Assembly (NCBI RefSeq): GCF_030695125.1
Contig: NZ_JAUYTP010000031.1
Location: forward strand, 62,001 to 126,000
DNA from: Allobosea sp.
GTDB taxonomy: Bacteria; Pseudomonadota; Alphaproteobacteria; Rhizobiales; Beijerinckiaceae
Length of the DNA: 64,000 nt
Reading direction: 5' to 3'
The translations under genes were made by a program, and so were the position numbers. The notes beneath the pieces are model-generated. The model did not search any database, was not told where the DNA came from, and was given only the letters and a program-made list of their open reading frames with translations. This document shows, piece by piece, positions 8,845 to 19,648 of this stretch; the first letter of the stretch is position 1; every line of letters begins with the position of its first letter.

Positions 8845-9012
8845 ATGGCCAAGGCCGTGACCATCAAGATCAAGCTGCTTTCGACCGCCGACACCGGCTA
8901 TTTCTACGTGACGAAGAAGAACTCGCGTACGATGACCGAAAAGATGTCGATGAAGAAGTACGACCCCGTCGCGCGCAAGCACGTCGAGTTCAAGGAAACC
9001 AAGATCAAGTAA
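8845..9012 (+). CDS. rpmG: 50S ribosomal protein L33
   Basis: A 55-residue ribosomal protein starting [20 protein letters not shown] and ending [10 protein letters not shown], the standard alphaproteobacterial L33. It lacks zinc-binding Cys pairs, so it is the C-minus form. It lies 158 nt after the NUDIX gene with its own intergenic space and is followed by a strong terminator. I chose the ATG at 8845 over the upstream in-frame GTG because family members start MAKA. Confidence 0.97.
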   Translation: MAKAVTIKIKLLSTADTGYFYVTKKNSRTMTEKMSMKKYDPVARKHVEFKETKIK

Positions 9013-9047
9013 GGCGCCCTCGCCTGTCGATCTTCGGTCACGATTCG

Positions 9048-9074
9048 AAACCGCCCTTTCCGGGGCGGTTTTTT
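9048..9074 (+). terminator. intrinsic terminator of rpmG
   Basis: A perfect 9-bp stem AAACCGCCC/GGGCGGTTT with a 6-nt loop, followed by a T run, 36 nt after the rpmG stop. Confidence 0.92.
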
Positions 9075-9133
9075 GTTGTCGCGACAGTGCGGATCTCGCC
9101 CTGATCCGCTCACTCTGGGAACGTCCGCACGCC

Positions 9134-9367
9134 ATGAGCAACGATCGGCCCCGCCGCCCCGTGAGCGCCCGCGACAAGGCCGAGGCGCTGTTCAGCGCCG
9201 CTGCGCCGAAGGTCGCGCCGCCGGCCGTGAAGCGCCCTGCCGTCCCCGGCGCACGCGAACTCGTCTCGCTGCGGATCGACAGCGACGTGCTCGAGCATTT
9301 CCAGGAAGGCGGACCGGGCTGGCAGGACCGCATCAACGATGCGCTGCGGCGCGCGTCGGGCCTGTAA
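9134..9367 (+). CDS. BrnA-like antitoxin domain protein, no BrnT partner
   Basis: A 77-residue protein. The C-terminal half VSLRIDSDVLEHFQEGG...WQDRINDALRR is the ribbon-helix-helix pattern of BrnA antitoxins (COG3514). The N-terminal half is basic, Ala/Pro-rich and probably disordered. BrnA is normally encoded just downstream of the toxin BrnT; here the upstream neighbour is rpmG and downstream is a small membrane protein, so no toxin is present. It may be a solitary DNA-binding regulator or a relic. Confidence 0.7.
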   Translation: MSNDRPRRPVSARDKAEALFSAAAPKVAPPAVKRPAVPGARELVSLRIDSDVLEHFQEGGPGWQDRINDALRRASGL

Positions 9368-9557
9368 GGCCGACGCCCCGGAAAAGACCCGGCAGCACGG
9401 CAAGCAAGGCGACGCCATGACCACGCCTCTGCGGCGGATTTGTCACGGCGACGCGCGCCGTTTGGTGCAAGGATGGCGACCGATCCGCATGATGGCCACC
9501 TAGGGCGGTCACCGATACCGCCGTGAGATCCGTCTCTCCTGTCCCGGAAACCCGATC

Positions 9558-9758
9558 GTGACCACCGACGGCCCCCAGCCAGAACCGCGCAGCACCCCCC
9601 ACGGGCCCGGACGGCGCATGCTGAAGATGCTCGTCGAGATCGATTCGGCGCGCCTGCTGCGCACCCGTATCGGGGCCGCGATCGCGCTCATCAGCATCCT
9701 GGCGATCTTCGCCGGCCTCGGCTACGGGGTCCCGGCCCTGCTCTCGCAGTACTTCTGA
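9558..9758 (+). CDS. Small single-pass membrane protein, unknown
   Basis: A 66-residue predicted protein from GTG. It has a polar Pro-rich N-terminus of about 20 residues, an amphipathic basic stretch (MLKMLVEIDSARLLRTR), then one hydrophobic helix IGAAIALISILAIFAGLGYG near residues 38-58. I do not recognise a family. Codon use looks like neighbouring genes. No clear ribosome-binding site precedes the GTG. Confidence 0.5.
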   Translation: MTTDGPQPEPRSTPHGPGRRMLKMLVEIDSARLLRTRIGAAIALISILAIFAGLGYGVPALLSQYF

Positions 9759-10020
9759 ACGCAGAGAGGTGGCCGGCCGGCGGCGGGTCTGAGGAGGCCA
9801 GAGTGTCCGCAACCGGCCGGCCGAGCCCTCCGGTTTCCCAGGAGATGCGGCGGACCTGAGCACCCGAGGGGCGTCGCGAGGCAGCGGATGTCGCTGCGTC
9901 GCGCAAACCCTTGCAGCCGGGCCGCGGACGAATCAACGGGATACCGTCGATTCACCAATGTTCATCGATGCTTAACCTTACCGCGTAACCAGTCGAGCTA
10001 TGCCGGGCGGACAGATGACA

Positions 10021-10042
10021 GACCTGCCCTCGGTGGCAGGTC
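10021..10042 (-). terminator. hairpin after pleD
   Basis: A perfect 8-bp inverted repeat GACCTGCC/GGCAGGTC with a 6-nt loop, 3 nt past the pleD stop on the minus strand. No T run follows, so it may terminate poorly or simply protect the 3' end. The 287-nt gap 9759-10045 holds nothing else I recognise. Confidence 0.5.
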
Positions 10043-10045
10043 ACC

Positions 10046-11422
10046 CTACGCGGCGTTGGCGGCGATGACCCGGTTGCGACCGTTTGCCTTGGCCCGGTAG
10101 AGCGCGTCATCGGCGCGCTTCATGATTTCGGCCGGCGACGCATCCCCGGCCCGGCGGCTGGAGACGCCGATCGAGACGGTGACAGGGATTGCGCGGGTTT
10201 GCCCCTGGATTCCGAAGGGTTCGGCGACGACGCGCTCGCGGATCCGCTCGGCGACGGCGTAGGCGGCATCGAGCGCCGTATCGGGCAGCACCACGACGAT
10301 CTCCTCGCCGCCCATCCGCGCGACCAGATCGATGCCCCGGGTGCAGGCGCGGACGCGATCGGCGAATTCGCGCAGCACTTCGTCGCCGGCATCGTGGCCA
10401 TAGGTGTCGTTGACGGTCTTGAAGTGGTCGATGTCGAGCACCAGCAGCGCCAGCGAACGCGCCCGCAGCGCGGATTCGTCGAACATCGCGGCCATGCGGG
10501 TGTCCATGTAGCGGCGGTTGTGCAGCCCGGTGAGCTGGTCCATCACCGCCATCTCCATCGAGGACTGCACGCTGTCGCGCAGCTTCTCGGTGAAGCGCTT
10601 GCGGCGAACCTGGGTGCGGACCCGCGCCAAGAGCTCGTTGCGGTCGATCGGCCGGATCAGGAAGTCATGCGCGCCGATCTCGAGCCCGCGCAGGATGCGG
10701 GTGCGGTCCTCGGCCTCGCCCATCATCAGCACCGAGACGTTTCGGGTCCGCTCCAGCGAGCGCAGCTGGCTGCACAGGCGCAGCCCGTCATAATCGGTCA
10801 GATCGAGACTGACGATGACGCTGTCGAAGTCGCCCTCGACGGCGCGCAGCAGCGCCTGTTGCGGGTCGGATTCGGTTTCGACGACGTGAAAGGCCGAGAG
10901 CGCGCTCTCCAGCCGCTCGATTACGCGCGGCCGGTCCTCGACCAGCAGGATGCGTCCGTTCAGGCCGGTCTCGGAGGCGGCGGCCGCCAGCGGATCGGCG
11001 ATCCCCAGCCGTCGCGACGCCAGCGCCCGGTTGCGCAATTCGTCGGTCATCGACTTCAGCCGCACCAGGCTGCGCACCCGGGCAAACAGCGCGGTGTCGT
11101 CGAGCGGCTTGGTCAGGAAATCGTCGGCGCCGGCGTCGAGCCCCTTGAGCCGGTCGCCCGGCTGGTCCAGCGCCGTCACCATCACCACGGGGATATGGGC
11201 GGTCGTCGCCTCGCTCTTGAGGCGGCGGCAGACGTCGAAGCCGTTCATGCCGGGCATCATCACGTCGAGCAGGACGATGTCGGCCTCGCCGCGCTCGCAG
11301 ATGGCGAGCGCGTCAGGCCCGTTGAGCGCGGTCACGACGTCGAAATACTCCGCCGAAAGCTTCGCTTCCAGCAGCTTCACATTGGTGACGATGTCGTCGA
11401 CGACGAGAACGCGCGCTGACAT
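10046..11422 (-). CDS. pleD: PleD, two-receiver diguanylate cyclase response regulator
   Basis: A 458-residue regulator that makes cyclic di-GMP and controls the swarmer-to-stalked type cell-cycle transition. Parts: receiver 1 (residues 1-120) with phosphoacceptor D53 in VLLDVMMPG, a degenerate second receiver (about 155-275), and a GGDEF domain with active site GGEEI near residue 369. An RxxD inhibition site (RGID) lies just upstream, so product feedback is expected. It follows divK by 18 nt on the same strand, the classical divK-pleD order of alphaproteobacteria. Confidence 0.95.
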   Translation of the reverse strand: MSARVLVVDDIVTNVKLLEAKLSAEYFDVVTALNGPDALAICERGEADIVLLDVMMPGMNGFDVCRRLKSEATTAHIPVVMVTALDQPGDRLKGLDAGADDFLTKPLDDTALFARVRSLVRLKSMTDELRNRALASRRLGIADPLAAAASETGLNGRILLVEDRPRVIERLESALSAFHVVETESDPQQALLRAVEGDFDSVIVSLDLTDYDGLRLCSQLRSLERTRNVSVLMMGEAEDRTRILRGLEIGAHDFLIRPIDRNELLARVRTQVRRKRFTEKLRDSVQSSMEMAVMDQLTGLHNRRYMDTRMAAMFDESALRARSLALLVLDIDHFKTVNDTYGHDAGDEVLREFADRVRACTRGIDLVARMGGEEIVVVLPDTALDAAYAVAERIRERVVAEPFGIQGQTRAIPVTVSIGVSSRRAGDASPAEIMKRADDALYRAKANGRNRVIAANAA

Positions 11423-11440
11423 GGGTTCGCTTTCGGACGC

Positions 11441-11809
11441 TCAGGCCGCGCCGGCATAGGCGCGGACGGTCTCCAGGAACTTCGCGACCGAGATCGGCTT
11501 GGAGAGATAGGCCTCACAGCCGCCCTCCCGGATCCGCTCCTCGTCGCCCTTCATCGCGAAGGCCGTGACCGCGATGACGGGTATCGACTTGAGGTCGTCG
11601 TCTTCCTTGATCCATTTCGTGACCTCGAGCCCCGAAACCTCGGGAAGCTGGATGTCCATCAGGATCAGATCGGGACGGTGCGCGCGCGCCAGCTCGATCG
11701 CCTCGATGCCGTCGGCGGTCTTCAGCGTGGCGTAGCCATGCGCTTCGAGCAGGTCGTTGAAGAGCTTCATATTGAGCTCATTGTCTTCGACGATCAGAAC
11801 CGTCTTCAT
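11441..11809 (-). CDS. divK: DivK, single-domain cell-cycle response regulator
   Basis: A 122-residue stand-alone receiver beginning [19 protein letters not shown]. The phosphoacceptor is D52 in [13 protein letters not shown], with the acidic pocket E8/D9 and the conserved Lys in YLSKPIS near residue 105. DivK relays phosphate between PleC/DivJ-type kinases and controls CtrA through CckA. Immediate linkage to pleD makes the assignment strong. It is divergent from the DUF3572 gene. Confidence 0.94.
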   Translation of the reverse strand: MKTVLIVEDNELNMKLFNDLLEAHGYATLKTADGIEAIELARAHRPDLILMDIQLPEVSGLEVTKWIKEDDDLKSIPVIAVTAFAMKGDEERIREGGCEAYLSKPISVAKFLETVRAYAGAA

Positions 11810-11925
11810 GATGCCGCCCTTCGGTTGCGCCACGGATGATCGGGACCGATCCCCGATTGTCCAAGCTGGCAGCCTCGTCCATTGATGATGCGTAGCATGC
11901 AAGCCGTTGACGAAACGCAAACCCG

Positions 11926-12249
11926 ATGCCCATTTCCGACAGGAGCCTTTCGAGCGCCATGGCCAGATCTCCCAGCTTCGAGGATGCCGAAACGCTGGCG
12001 CTGCGGGCGCTCGGCTTCCTCGCCGCCGAGCCCGAGCGCTTGGAGCCGTTTCTGGCGACCACGGGGCTCGGGCCCGCGACCCTGCGGGCGGCCGCGAGCG
12101 ACCCCGGGTTTCTCGCCGCCGTACTGGACCACATCGGCGGCAGCGATTCGCTGCTGCTCGAGTTCGCGGGGAATCTCGGGGTGCGTCCCGAGCTCGTCGC
12201 TCAGGCCCGCGAGCGGCTGAGCGGGCCGGTGCCCGGTGAGCCGGGTTGA
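11926..12249 (+). CDS. DUF3572 family protein
   Basis: A 107-residue helical protein with the family pattern [14 protein letters not shown] and [20 protein letters not shown]. Function is unknown. It sits divergently from divK, a conserved position in Hyphomicrobiales. The start could instead be the ATG at 11959 (MARSPSF), 11 codons later. The stop overlaps the proposed TTG of dinB. Confidence 0.78.
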   Translation: MPISDRSLSSAMARSPSFEDAETLALRALGFLAAEPERLEPFLATTGLGPATLRAAASDPGFLAAVLDHIGGSDSLLLEFAGNLGVRPELVAQARERLSGPVPGEPG

Positions 12250-13604
12250 CGCTGGCACCGCCAGAGGCAGTGCGGCGCGTCCTGTGCCGCGACTGCCTGA
12301 GCGACCATGACGGCGACGCCACCGAGCCGCGCCGCTGCCCGGCCTGCGGCTCGCCAAGGCTGCTGCGACACCCCGAGCGCGATGCCTTGAGCCTGGCGCA
12401 TATCGACTGCGACGCCTTCTATGCGGCGATCGAGAAGCGCGACGATCCGTCCCTGCTGGACAAGCCGGTGATCATCGGCGGCGGCAGGCGGGGCGTGGTC
12501 TCGACCGCCTGCTACATCGCCCGGACCTATGGCGTGCGTTCGGCCATGCCGATGTTCAAGGCGCTCAAGGCCTGTCCGGAGGCCGTGGTGGTCAAGCCCG
12601 ACATGGCGAAATATGTCGCGGTCGGGCGCCAGGTGCGAAGGCTGATGCAGGAGCTGACGCCGCTGGTCGAGCCGATCTCGATCGACGAGGCCTTCCTCGA
12701 CCTCTCCGGCACGGAGCTGTTGCACCATGCCAGCCCTGCTATCACGCTGGCGCGGTTCGCCCGGCGCATCGAGGCCGAAATCGGCATCAGCGTCTCGGTC
12801 GGCCTGTCCTATGCCAAGTTCCTCGCCAAGGTCGCCTCCGACATGGACAAGCCGCGCGGCTTCTCGGTGATCGGCCGGGCCGAGGCGGTGGCCTTCCTCG
12901 CCGCCAAGCCTGTCGGTCTCATTCCCGGCATCGGACAGGCCAGCGCGGCGAAACTGACAGAGGCCGGCTTCCGCCTGATCGGCGATCTGCGCGAGGCGCC
13001 GGTCGAGAAGCTCTTCCGGCTGGCCGGCAAGGACGGGCCGCGGCTGAAGAGCCTGGCCAATGGCATCGATCCGCGCCGCGTCACGCCCGACCGGGAGACG
13101 AAGAGCGTGTCCAGCGAAACCACGCTCGACGTCGATCTCTCACGCTTCGACGAGCTGGAGCCGGTGCTCTGGCGGCTCTGCGAGAAGACCTCGAAGCGCC
13201 TGAAGCATCAGGCGCTCGCCGGGCGGACGATCACGCTGAAACTGAAGACGGCGGAGTTTCACTCGATCACGCGGGCCAGCCGCCTGCCGGAGCCGACGCA
13301 ACTCGCCGCAAGGCTGTTTGCGGCGGGTCGAGAGCTGTTGCGGCGCGAATGCACCGGGGCTCGCTACCGGCTGATCGGGATCGGCGCGACCGATCTCGCC
13401 TCGCCCGAAGACGCCGACCATGGCGACCTCGCCGATGTCGCGACGCCGCGGCTGAAAGCGATGGAAGGCGCGCTCGATGCGCTGCGCGCCCGCTTCGGCG
13501 ATGCCGCGATCGGCAAGGGCTTGAGCCTGCGCCTGCCGCAACGGGCGTCGGAGGGCGCTCCTACTTCGCGCACGCCGCCTGAGGCAGAAGATCCAGACGT
13601 GTGA
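12246..13604 (+). CDS. dinB: DNA polymerase IV (Y-family)
   Basis: A translesion polymerase of 452 residues. Before the catalytic core is a zinc-ribbon-like segment with C14/C17 and C31/C34, as in many alphaproteobacterial DinB proteins. The core shows HIDCDAFYA (residues 52-60) and [13 protein letters not shown] with the metal-binding acids, the helix-hairpin-helix region [15 protein letters not shown], and a little-finger domain to about residue 420. The start is TTG at 12246; a GTG 21 nt downstream is possible. The 3' end overlaps the convergent eipB by 44 nt. Confidence 0.93.
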   Translation: MTLAPPEAVRRVLCRDCLSDHDGDATEPRRCPACGSPRLLRHPERDALSLAHIDCDAFYAAIEKRDDPSLLDKPVIIGGGRRGVVSTACYIARTYGVRSAMPMFKALKACPEAVVVKPDMAKYVAVGRQVRRLMQELTPLVEPISIDEAFLDLSGTELLHHASPAITLARFARRIEAEIGISVSVGLSYAKFLAKVASDMDKPRGFSVIGRAEAVAFLAAKPVGLIPGIGQASAAKLTEAGFRLIGDLREAPVEKLFRLAGKDGPRLKSLANGIDPRRVTPDRETKSVSSETTLDVDLSRFDELEPVLWRLCEKTSKRLKHQALAGRTITLKLKTAEFHSITRASRLPEPTQLAARLFAAGRELLRRECTGARYRLIGIGATDLASPEDADHGDLADVATPRLKAMEGALDALRARFGDAAIGKGLSLRLPQRASEGAPTSRTPPEAEDPDV

Positions 13605-14397
13605 GCGTGCCGCGCAGCGCGAAGCTGCCATAATCGAGCCTCACCGCGCCGGTCACGCCGTTCTCGTAGAGCTCGAACGAAATCGTATAGCTCGGCGTCG
13701 TCTCGCCCGAGCCGACCTTGAAATACGACATCGTGACCGGCCAGCGCGCCAAACTCTCGAATTCGGGCCGCTGCAACGGCGTCTCGCTCGGCTTCGCTTC
13801 GATCTTCCTGCCGATCACCGAGAGCGTCTCATAGACGTCCTTGCCGCCATTGGCCCCGTCATAGAGCCGCACACTCAGCGTGGTCTGGCCGGCGCGCGCG
13901 GCCTGGATCACCGCCTTCATCTGGGCGTTGGGAAACAGGGCCGCAACGGCTTCGCGATGCGTCTCGGGCTTGGGAACCGTCAGCTTGACCTCGTAGCCGC
14001 CATCCTTGCGGGTGGCGATCCCGTCGACCGTCTCGGTCGGCGTGCCGCTGGCCGAGCTTTCCGTCTTGAAGCGGTAGCTCGCCCCGTCGCCGGCCTCGAA
14101 ACTCGTGGTGCGGGCGTCGATGACGCGCGGCCCTCCCTCGCCGCTCTGGAGCTGCGTCACCTGGCGGAAGGACAGCGCATAGCCGTCGCAGGCGTCTCCG
14201 GTGAAATCGAAGGCGATGCGGCCGCGGGCGGATTCGACGTTCTTGGAGGCCTTGCCGCCGTCGAGAACGAGATCATACACCGCACGGTGGGGCACCAGGA
14301 CCACGCGATCGGCCGATTGCGGCTGCGCCAGGGCCGCTCCGCTGCAGAGCACAGCAACGGCGATGAGACCCGCAAGGCCTGGAGCGTTCGTCGTCAT
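13561..14397 (-). CDS. eipB: EipB (DUF1849) periplasmic envelope-integrity protein
   Basis: A 278-residue exported beta-spiral protein. Residues 1-25 form a signal peptide ending GAALAQ. The family hallmark VVLVPHRAVYDLVLD is near residue 35. Cys70 (TGDACDGY) and Cys276 (QAACAK) match the two cysteines that form the disulfide of Brucella EipB. EipB supports cell-envelope integrity and virulence there. The stop region overlaps the 3' end of dinB on the opposite strand. The ATG at 14397 was chosen because the signal peptide begins directly after it. Confidence 0.88.
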   Translation of the reverse strand: MTTNAPGLAGLIAVAVLCSGAALAQPQSADRVVLVPHRAVYDLVLDGGKASKNVESARGRIAFDFTGDACDGYALSFRQVTQLQSGEGGPRVIDARTTSFEAGDGASYRFKTESSASGTPTETVDGIATRKDGGYEVKLTVPKPETHREAVAALFPNAQMKAVIQAARAGQTTLSVRLYDGANGGKDVYETLSVIGRKIEAKPSETPLQRPEFESLARWPVTMSYFKVGSGETTPSYTISFELYENGVTGAVRLDYGSFALRGTLTRLDLLPQAACAK

Positions 14398-14627
14398 GGG
14401 GCACGCCGCTTTCGTTGATGGTGCGTCGAATCTAGGTGCAACGCCGCAGTGGCGCAAACAAGGCGGTCGCCTCTCGGCCAGGGGGCTCGTACGAGCGGAT
14501 TGCGTGGCGCATGGCCGCGCTTGCGGGCGCGCCGGGCATCGGCCATGAAAGACACCTGCAGGAAGCGTGGCTTTGCCGTCGATGCGCGTGATGCCATGCG
14601 ACGGCAGCCCCCGGTGGAGTTGCCCAG

Positions 14628-15101
14628 ATGAATGCCGTCGATACCAAGCTCGCCGAACTCGGCATCACCCTGCCCACGCCGGCCGCGCCGATCGCGAACT
14701 ACGTGCCGTCCGTGATCACCGGCAATCTGCTGGTGATCTCGGGCCAGCTCTGCTTCGGGCTCGACGGCAAGCTCTCCGACGCCCACAAGGGCAAGCTCGG
14801 CGTCGAGATCTTCAACGAGGCCGGGCTCGAAGCGGCGCGGTTGTGCGCGATCAACGTCCTGGCGCAGGCCAAGGCCGCGCTGAACGGCGATCTCAGCCGG
14901 ATCACGCGCTGCGTGCGCCTGGGCGGCTTCATCAATGCCGCGCCGCATTTCGCCGCGCTCCCGGCGATCATGAACGGCGCATCGGACCTCATGGTGGACG
15001 TTCTCGGGGACAAGGGCCGCCACGCCCGCTCGACCATCGGCGTCGCGCAGCTCCCGGCCGATGCCGCCGTCGAGGTCGAAGCGATGTTCGAGATCGCCTG
15101 A
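14628..15101 (+). CDS. RidA/YjgF family enamine deaminase-like protein
   Basis: A 157-residue trimeric-fold protein. Family members hydrolyse reactive enamines/imines made by PLP enzymes. Visible: the substrate-site segment LLVISGQLCFG near residue 40 and LSRITRCVRLGGFINAAPHF near 95. This longer subgroup ends with RSTIGVAQLPADAAVEVEAMFEI, and that Arg normally binds the carboxylate. A GGAG lies 8 nt before the ATG, and the stop shares a base with the next start. Confidence 0.87.
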   Translation: MNAVDTKLAELGITLPTPAAPIANYVPSVITGNLLVISGQLCFGLDGKLSDAHKGKLGVEIFNEAGLEAARLCAINVLAQAKAALNGDLSRITRCVRLGGFINAAPHFAALPAIMNGASDLMVDVLGDKGRHARSTIGVAQLPADAAVEVEAMFEIA

Positions 15102-15876
15102 TGCGCGACCGCCCCCTGCACGACCACGCCCATTCCGGCCTCGACTGGCTGATCGCCCGGCCGATCGCGCATCGCGGCCTGCATGATGTCGCCTCGGGCG
15201 TGATCGAGAACAGCATCCCGGCGGCAGAGGCCGCCATCGCCGGGCGATTCGGGATCGAATGCGACGTCCAGCTCAGCGCCGATGGCGAGGCGATGGTGTT
15301 CCATGATTTCGTGCTCGACCGGCTGACCGGGCAGTCCGGCGCCGTCTCGTCCGTCAAGGCCGAAGCCCTCGCCGCGATCGCCCTGAAGGGCAGCCAGGCG
15401 CGGATTCCGACTCTCTCGGCCTTCCTCGACCTGATCGCCGGACGTGTGCCTGTCGTGATCGAGATCAAGAGCCGCTTCGACGGTGACCTGGCCCTCACCC
15501 GCCGCGCCGCCGAGATCGTCGCCGGCCGCAGCGGCCAGCCGATCGTGTTCAAGTCGTTCGATCCGGACATCGTCACGGCGCTGCGCGATCTCGCTCCCGC
15601 GGTCCCGCGCGGCATCGTCGCGATGAACGATTATTCCTATCCCGACTATGCCCATCTCGATGCTGGCAAGCGCCACGCGATGGCGAACCTGCTGCATTTC
15701 GGCGAGAGCCGGCCCGATTTCGTATCGTGGAAGGTCGTCGATCTGCAGAGCGCCGCGCCCTATCTCTGCCGCACCGCGCTCGGCCTGCCGCTGATGAGCT
15801 GGACGGTGCGCACGCCAGCCGACCGCGAGATGGCGGCGCGCCATGCCGACCAGATCGTGTTCGAGGGCTTCACGCC

Positions 15877-15880
<4 letters not shown>
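15101..15880 (+). CDS. Glycerophosphodiester phosphodiesterase family protein
   Basis: A 259-residue TIM-barrel enzyme that hydrolyses glycerophosphodiesters. Catalytic motifs seen: HRG at residues 24-26 (IAHRGLHD), EN at 36-37, ECDVQ near 52, VFHD near 68 and VVIEIKS near 123. No signal peptide, so it is cytoplasmic like UgpQ. It overlaps ridA by one base (TGATG) and the next gene by four, making a compact operon running to at least 17920. Confidence 0.9.
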
Positions 15881-17080
<1,200 letters not shown>

Positions 17081-17088
<8 letters not shown>

Positions 17089-17920
17089 GGACCGCAGCAC
17101 GGCGGCGGCCCGGCCGCTCGCCTTCTGCAGCGACGATGAGCTGGGCTATCGGCGCAGCCGCACCGTTTTCGCGGACGGCGCCGCGCTCAGGCTCGACGAG
17201 CCTTACCGGCTCGCGCATCTCCCACTGGTCGCGCCTGACCATCCCGGCGCGATCGCGCGGCAGGACGGCCGCTTCTACGAGATGGGCCGACATCCGCGCG
17301 TGTTCTCGCTGGTGCTGCCGGTCGATGGCGCGGGGTTGGCTCAGTCCGAAGCCTTCCTCCAGCTCGACGGCGCGATGCGGCGCGCGCCCTTCGCGGACAA
17401 GATCGCTTGGGACATCCTGCCGCGACGGGCCGACCGGCTGCATGCGACGCTGTGCGGCACGCTGTCGACCGCAGACGCGCCGGCCATCGGCGCGGCCATA
17501 GTCCAGGCGATCGCGGAGATCGGGCCGTTTGAAGTCGAGCTGCGCGGGCTTTTCTCGGGCAACGTCAATCTCGGCCGGCTCTATCTGCGGGTCTATCCCG
17601 AAAAGCGGGACGGATCGAACCCGATCCATGCGATTCAGGCGGCGTTCGGCCGCCCGGCGGGCGACCTCTATCTGGTCGGGCTCTACAATTTAACCGATGA
17701 TCTCGCTGCGCGCGAGACCGCGGCGCTGTCGGATCTGATCGGGCGCTGGTGGGACGTGCCGCTGCTGCGCTGGACGGTGCGGGACCTTCAGATTCTGGGC
17801 GCCTGCGACGACCTCGTGCTCGATGCGGAGATCGCGGCCGTTCTGCCGCTGCATGGCGGCGCTCCGGGTCCGGCCCACAAGGGCGGCCTTGACGGAACCG
17901 GCCCGCTCGCGACAGGCTGA
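17081..17920 (+). CDS. Uncharacterised protein with a single HxT motif
   Basis: A 279-residue soluble protein I cannot assign. HATLCG near residue 124 resembles the first HxT/S motif of 2H phosphoesterases (2'-5' RNA ligase fold), but the matching region downstream, DLYLVGLYNL, has no second HxT/S, so that fold is only a suggestion. It overlaps the previous gene by 8 nt and is 34 nt from a HIT gene, so it is part of the ridA-GDPD-acyltransferase-HIT operon. Confidence 0.7.
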
Positions 17921-17954
17921 AGCCGCCCCCACCCTCACCTGCCCTGGATTGCGC

Positions 17955-18383
17955 ATGACCGCCTATGACCCCGCCAATGTCTTCGCCAGGATCCTGCGCG
18001 GCGAGCTGCCGTCCCAGACCGTCTATGAAGACGCGCAGACGCTGGCGATCATGGACATCATGCCGCGTGCCGACGGGCATGTGCTGGTGATCCCGAAGGC
18101 GGCCTGCCGCAATGTTCTGGATGCTCCCGCTGACGCCCTGCAGGCCGTGGCGCTGACGACGCAAAAGCTCGCCCGCGCGGTCACCGCAGCCTTCGATGCC
18201 GATGGCGTGACGATCCAACAGTTCAACGAGGCGGCGGGCGGACAGGTGGTCTTTCACCTCCACGTCCATGTCATGCCGCGCCATGACGGGCTGAGCTTGC
18301 GGCCCCACACCGGTGCGATGGAGAAGCCGGAGGTTCTGGCGGCGAATGCCGAAAAGATCAGGACCGCTCTGCAGGCGCTCTGA
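17955..18383 (+). CDS. HIT family nucleotide-binding hydrolase
   Basis: A 142-residue histidine-triad protein with the catalytic motif HLHVHVMPR near residues 100-108 and the N-terminal NVFARILRGELPSQTVYED typical of Hint-type enzymes. It should hydrolyse purine nucleotide phosphoramidates or related adenylates. It is the last gene of the plus-strand operon and converges with azlD after 9 nt. Confidence 0.93.
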   Translation: MTAYDPANVFARILRGELPSQTVYEDAQTLAIMDIMPRADGHVLVIPKAACRNVLDAPADALQAVALTTQKLARAVTAAFDADGVTIQQFNEAAGGQVVFHLHVHVMPRHDGLSLRPHTGAMEKPEVLAANAEKIRTALQAL

Positions 18384-18392
18384 ACGGGCGGC

Positions 18393-18764
18393 TCACGCCA
18401 GCAGCCAGTAGGCGCCGCCGATCAGCGTCGCCTCCCCCGCCAGCACCGCCAGCAGGACCCGCCGCCGGTCGAACAGCATGATCGCGAGCGTGACCACGAG
18501 CGCCCCGACGCGCAGCGCCAGCGGCACGGCGGCGAGCGCGCCGGGCGGCGACACGATCAGCTTGGCGACGATTCCCGCCAGCAGCGCGGTCGCCACCGCC
18601 CGCACCCATTCGAGCGCAGGCGAATCCGGGTCGATCCGGCGCGAAAACGCCACCGCGAGCCAGCGCCAGATCTCGGTCGGCAGCACTGCGAAGAGAACCA
18701 GCGCCAGATAGGGCCAGAGCGGACCGTCGAGCCAGGCGATCGGCTGGGTGATCACGGGCGTCAT
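18393..18764 (-). CDS. azlD: AzlD, small subunit of branched-chain amino-acid exporter
   Basis: A 123-residue protein with about four membrane helices and the AzlD pattern LPTEIWRWLAVAFSRRI near residue 28. It works with AzlC to export branched-chain amino acids. The start overlaps the azlC stop by 4 nt, so the two are co-translated. Confidence 0.85.
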   Translation of the reverse strand: MTPVITQPIAWLDGPLWPYLALVLFAVLPTEIWRWLAVAFSRRIDPDSPALEWVRAVATALLAGIVAKLIVSPPGALAAVPLALRVGALVVTLAIMLFDRRRVLLAVLAGEATLIGGAYWLLA

Positions 18765-19483
18765 GGCGCAGCCTTCTTCGGCCGCAGCGCAAACGCGATC
18801 GTCCCGGCGATCAGCCCGGCGACGATCAGGTCGAAGCCGCCGCCGATGAAGCGGTCGCAGATCGGCGCCAGCACAAGGCCGAGCATGATCGCGGCCGCAT
18901 CACCGCGATGGCGCAGGCCCGCCGTGAGCGATGCGAGGAAGAAGATCGGCGTCAGGCAGAGCAAGCCGGCGGCGAAGGGGATCGGCAGCGCGCCGATCAG
19001 GTAATAGCCGAGGAAGGTGCCGATCGAGCTCGTCGCCATGCAGGTGTTGGCGAACCCCAGGAAATAGGCGACCCGCTGCGGCGGCGGCACATGCGGCAGC
19101 CGCCGCAGCCCTTCCGTCCAGGCGGTCACGGCGACGTAATGCGCAAGCAACAGCTGCATCCAGACGCTCTGGCCCGGGCGGCGCAGCAGCGGCAGGATCG
19201 CCACCGTCATCGGCAGGAAGCGCAGCGAGGCGAAACCGACGGCAATCGCGATCGCGCTCCAGGCTGCGCCGGCCGCGATCGAGGCGAAGAAGATCACCTG
19301 GGAGGGGCCGGCCCAGACCAGCATGGTCGACAGCACGGCAACCTCGACGGGATAGCCGACGTCGCGCGCCAGCGAGCCGACGCCGATCAGGCCGAAGCCG
19401 ACGACCCAGGCCGGCAGCGACAGCGCGTCGCGCATCCCGGCCAGCGCCACGCGCCAGGAACTCCACTCGACGGACACGCTCAT
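18761..19483 (-). CDS. azlC: AzlC, large subunit of branched-chain amino-acid exporter
   Basis: A 240-residue membrane protein. The AzlC signature runs from GVGSLARDVGYPVEVAVLST into the helix pattern WAGPSQVIFFASIAAGAAWS near residues 57-76. It has five to seven hydrophobic helices. It pairs with AzlD, encoded downstream with a 4-nt overlap. Specificity for branched-chain amino acids is inferred from the family only. Confidence 0.88.
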   Translation of the reverse strand: MSVSVEWSSWRVALAGMRDALSLPAWVVGFGLIGVGSLARDVGYPVEVAVLSTMLVWAGPSQVIFFASIAAGAAWSAIAIAVGFASLRFLPMTVAILPLLRRPGQSVWMQLLLAHYVAVTAWTEGLRRLPHVPPPQRVAYFLGFANTCMATSSIGTFLGYYLIGALPIPFAAGLLCLTPIFFLASLTAGLRHRGDAAAIMLGLVLAPICDRFIGGGFDLIVAGLIAGTIAFALRPKKAAP

Positions 19484-19648
19484 GATGGGATCAGCACGCG
19501 GGCGGCTCGGCTTCCGGGGGGATCAGCCGGCCCCGTTCAGGGCGAGCCATCGCCCTCTCCTAACGCGTCCGCGGCGCAAGACCGAGCCCCGGTGACGAGC
19601 CTACGGGATTGCGTCGGTCGCAATGGCTGCGGAACGGTCGATCGCGTC

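Noticed and set aside
9970-9990. CtrA-like box TTAA-N7-TTAA near pleD
   Set aside because: Sequence is TTAACCTTACCGCGTAA; the second half-site is missing at the right spacing.
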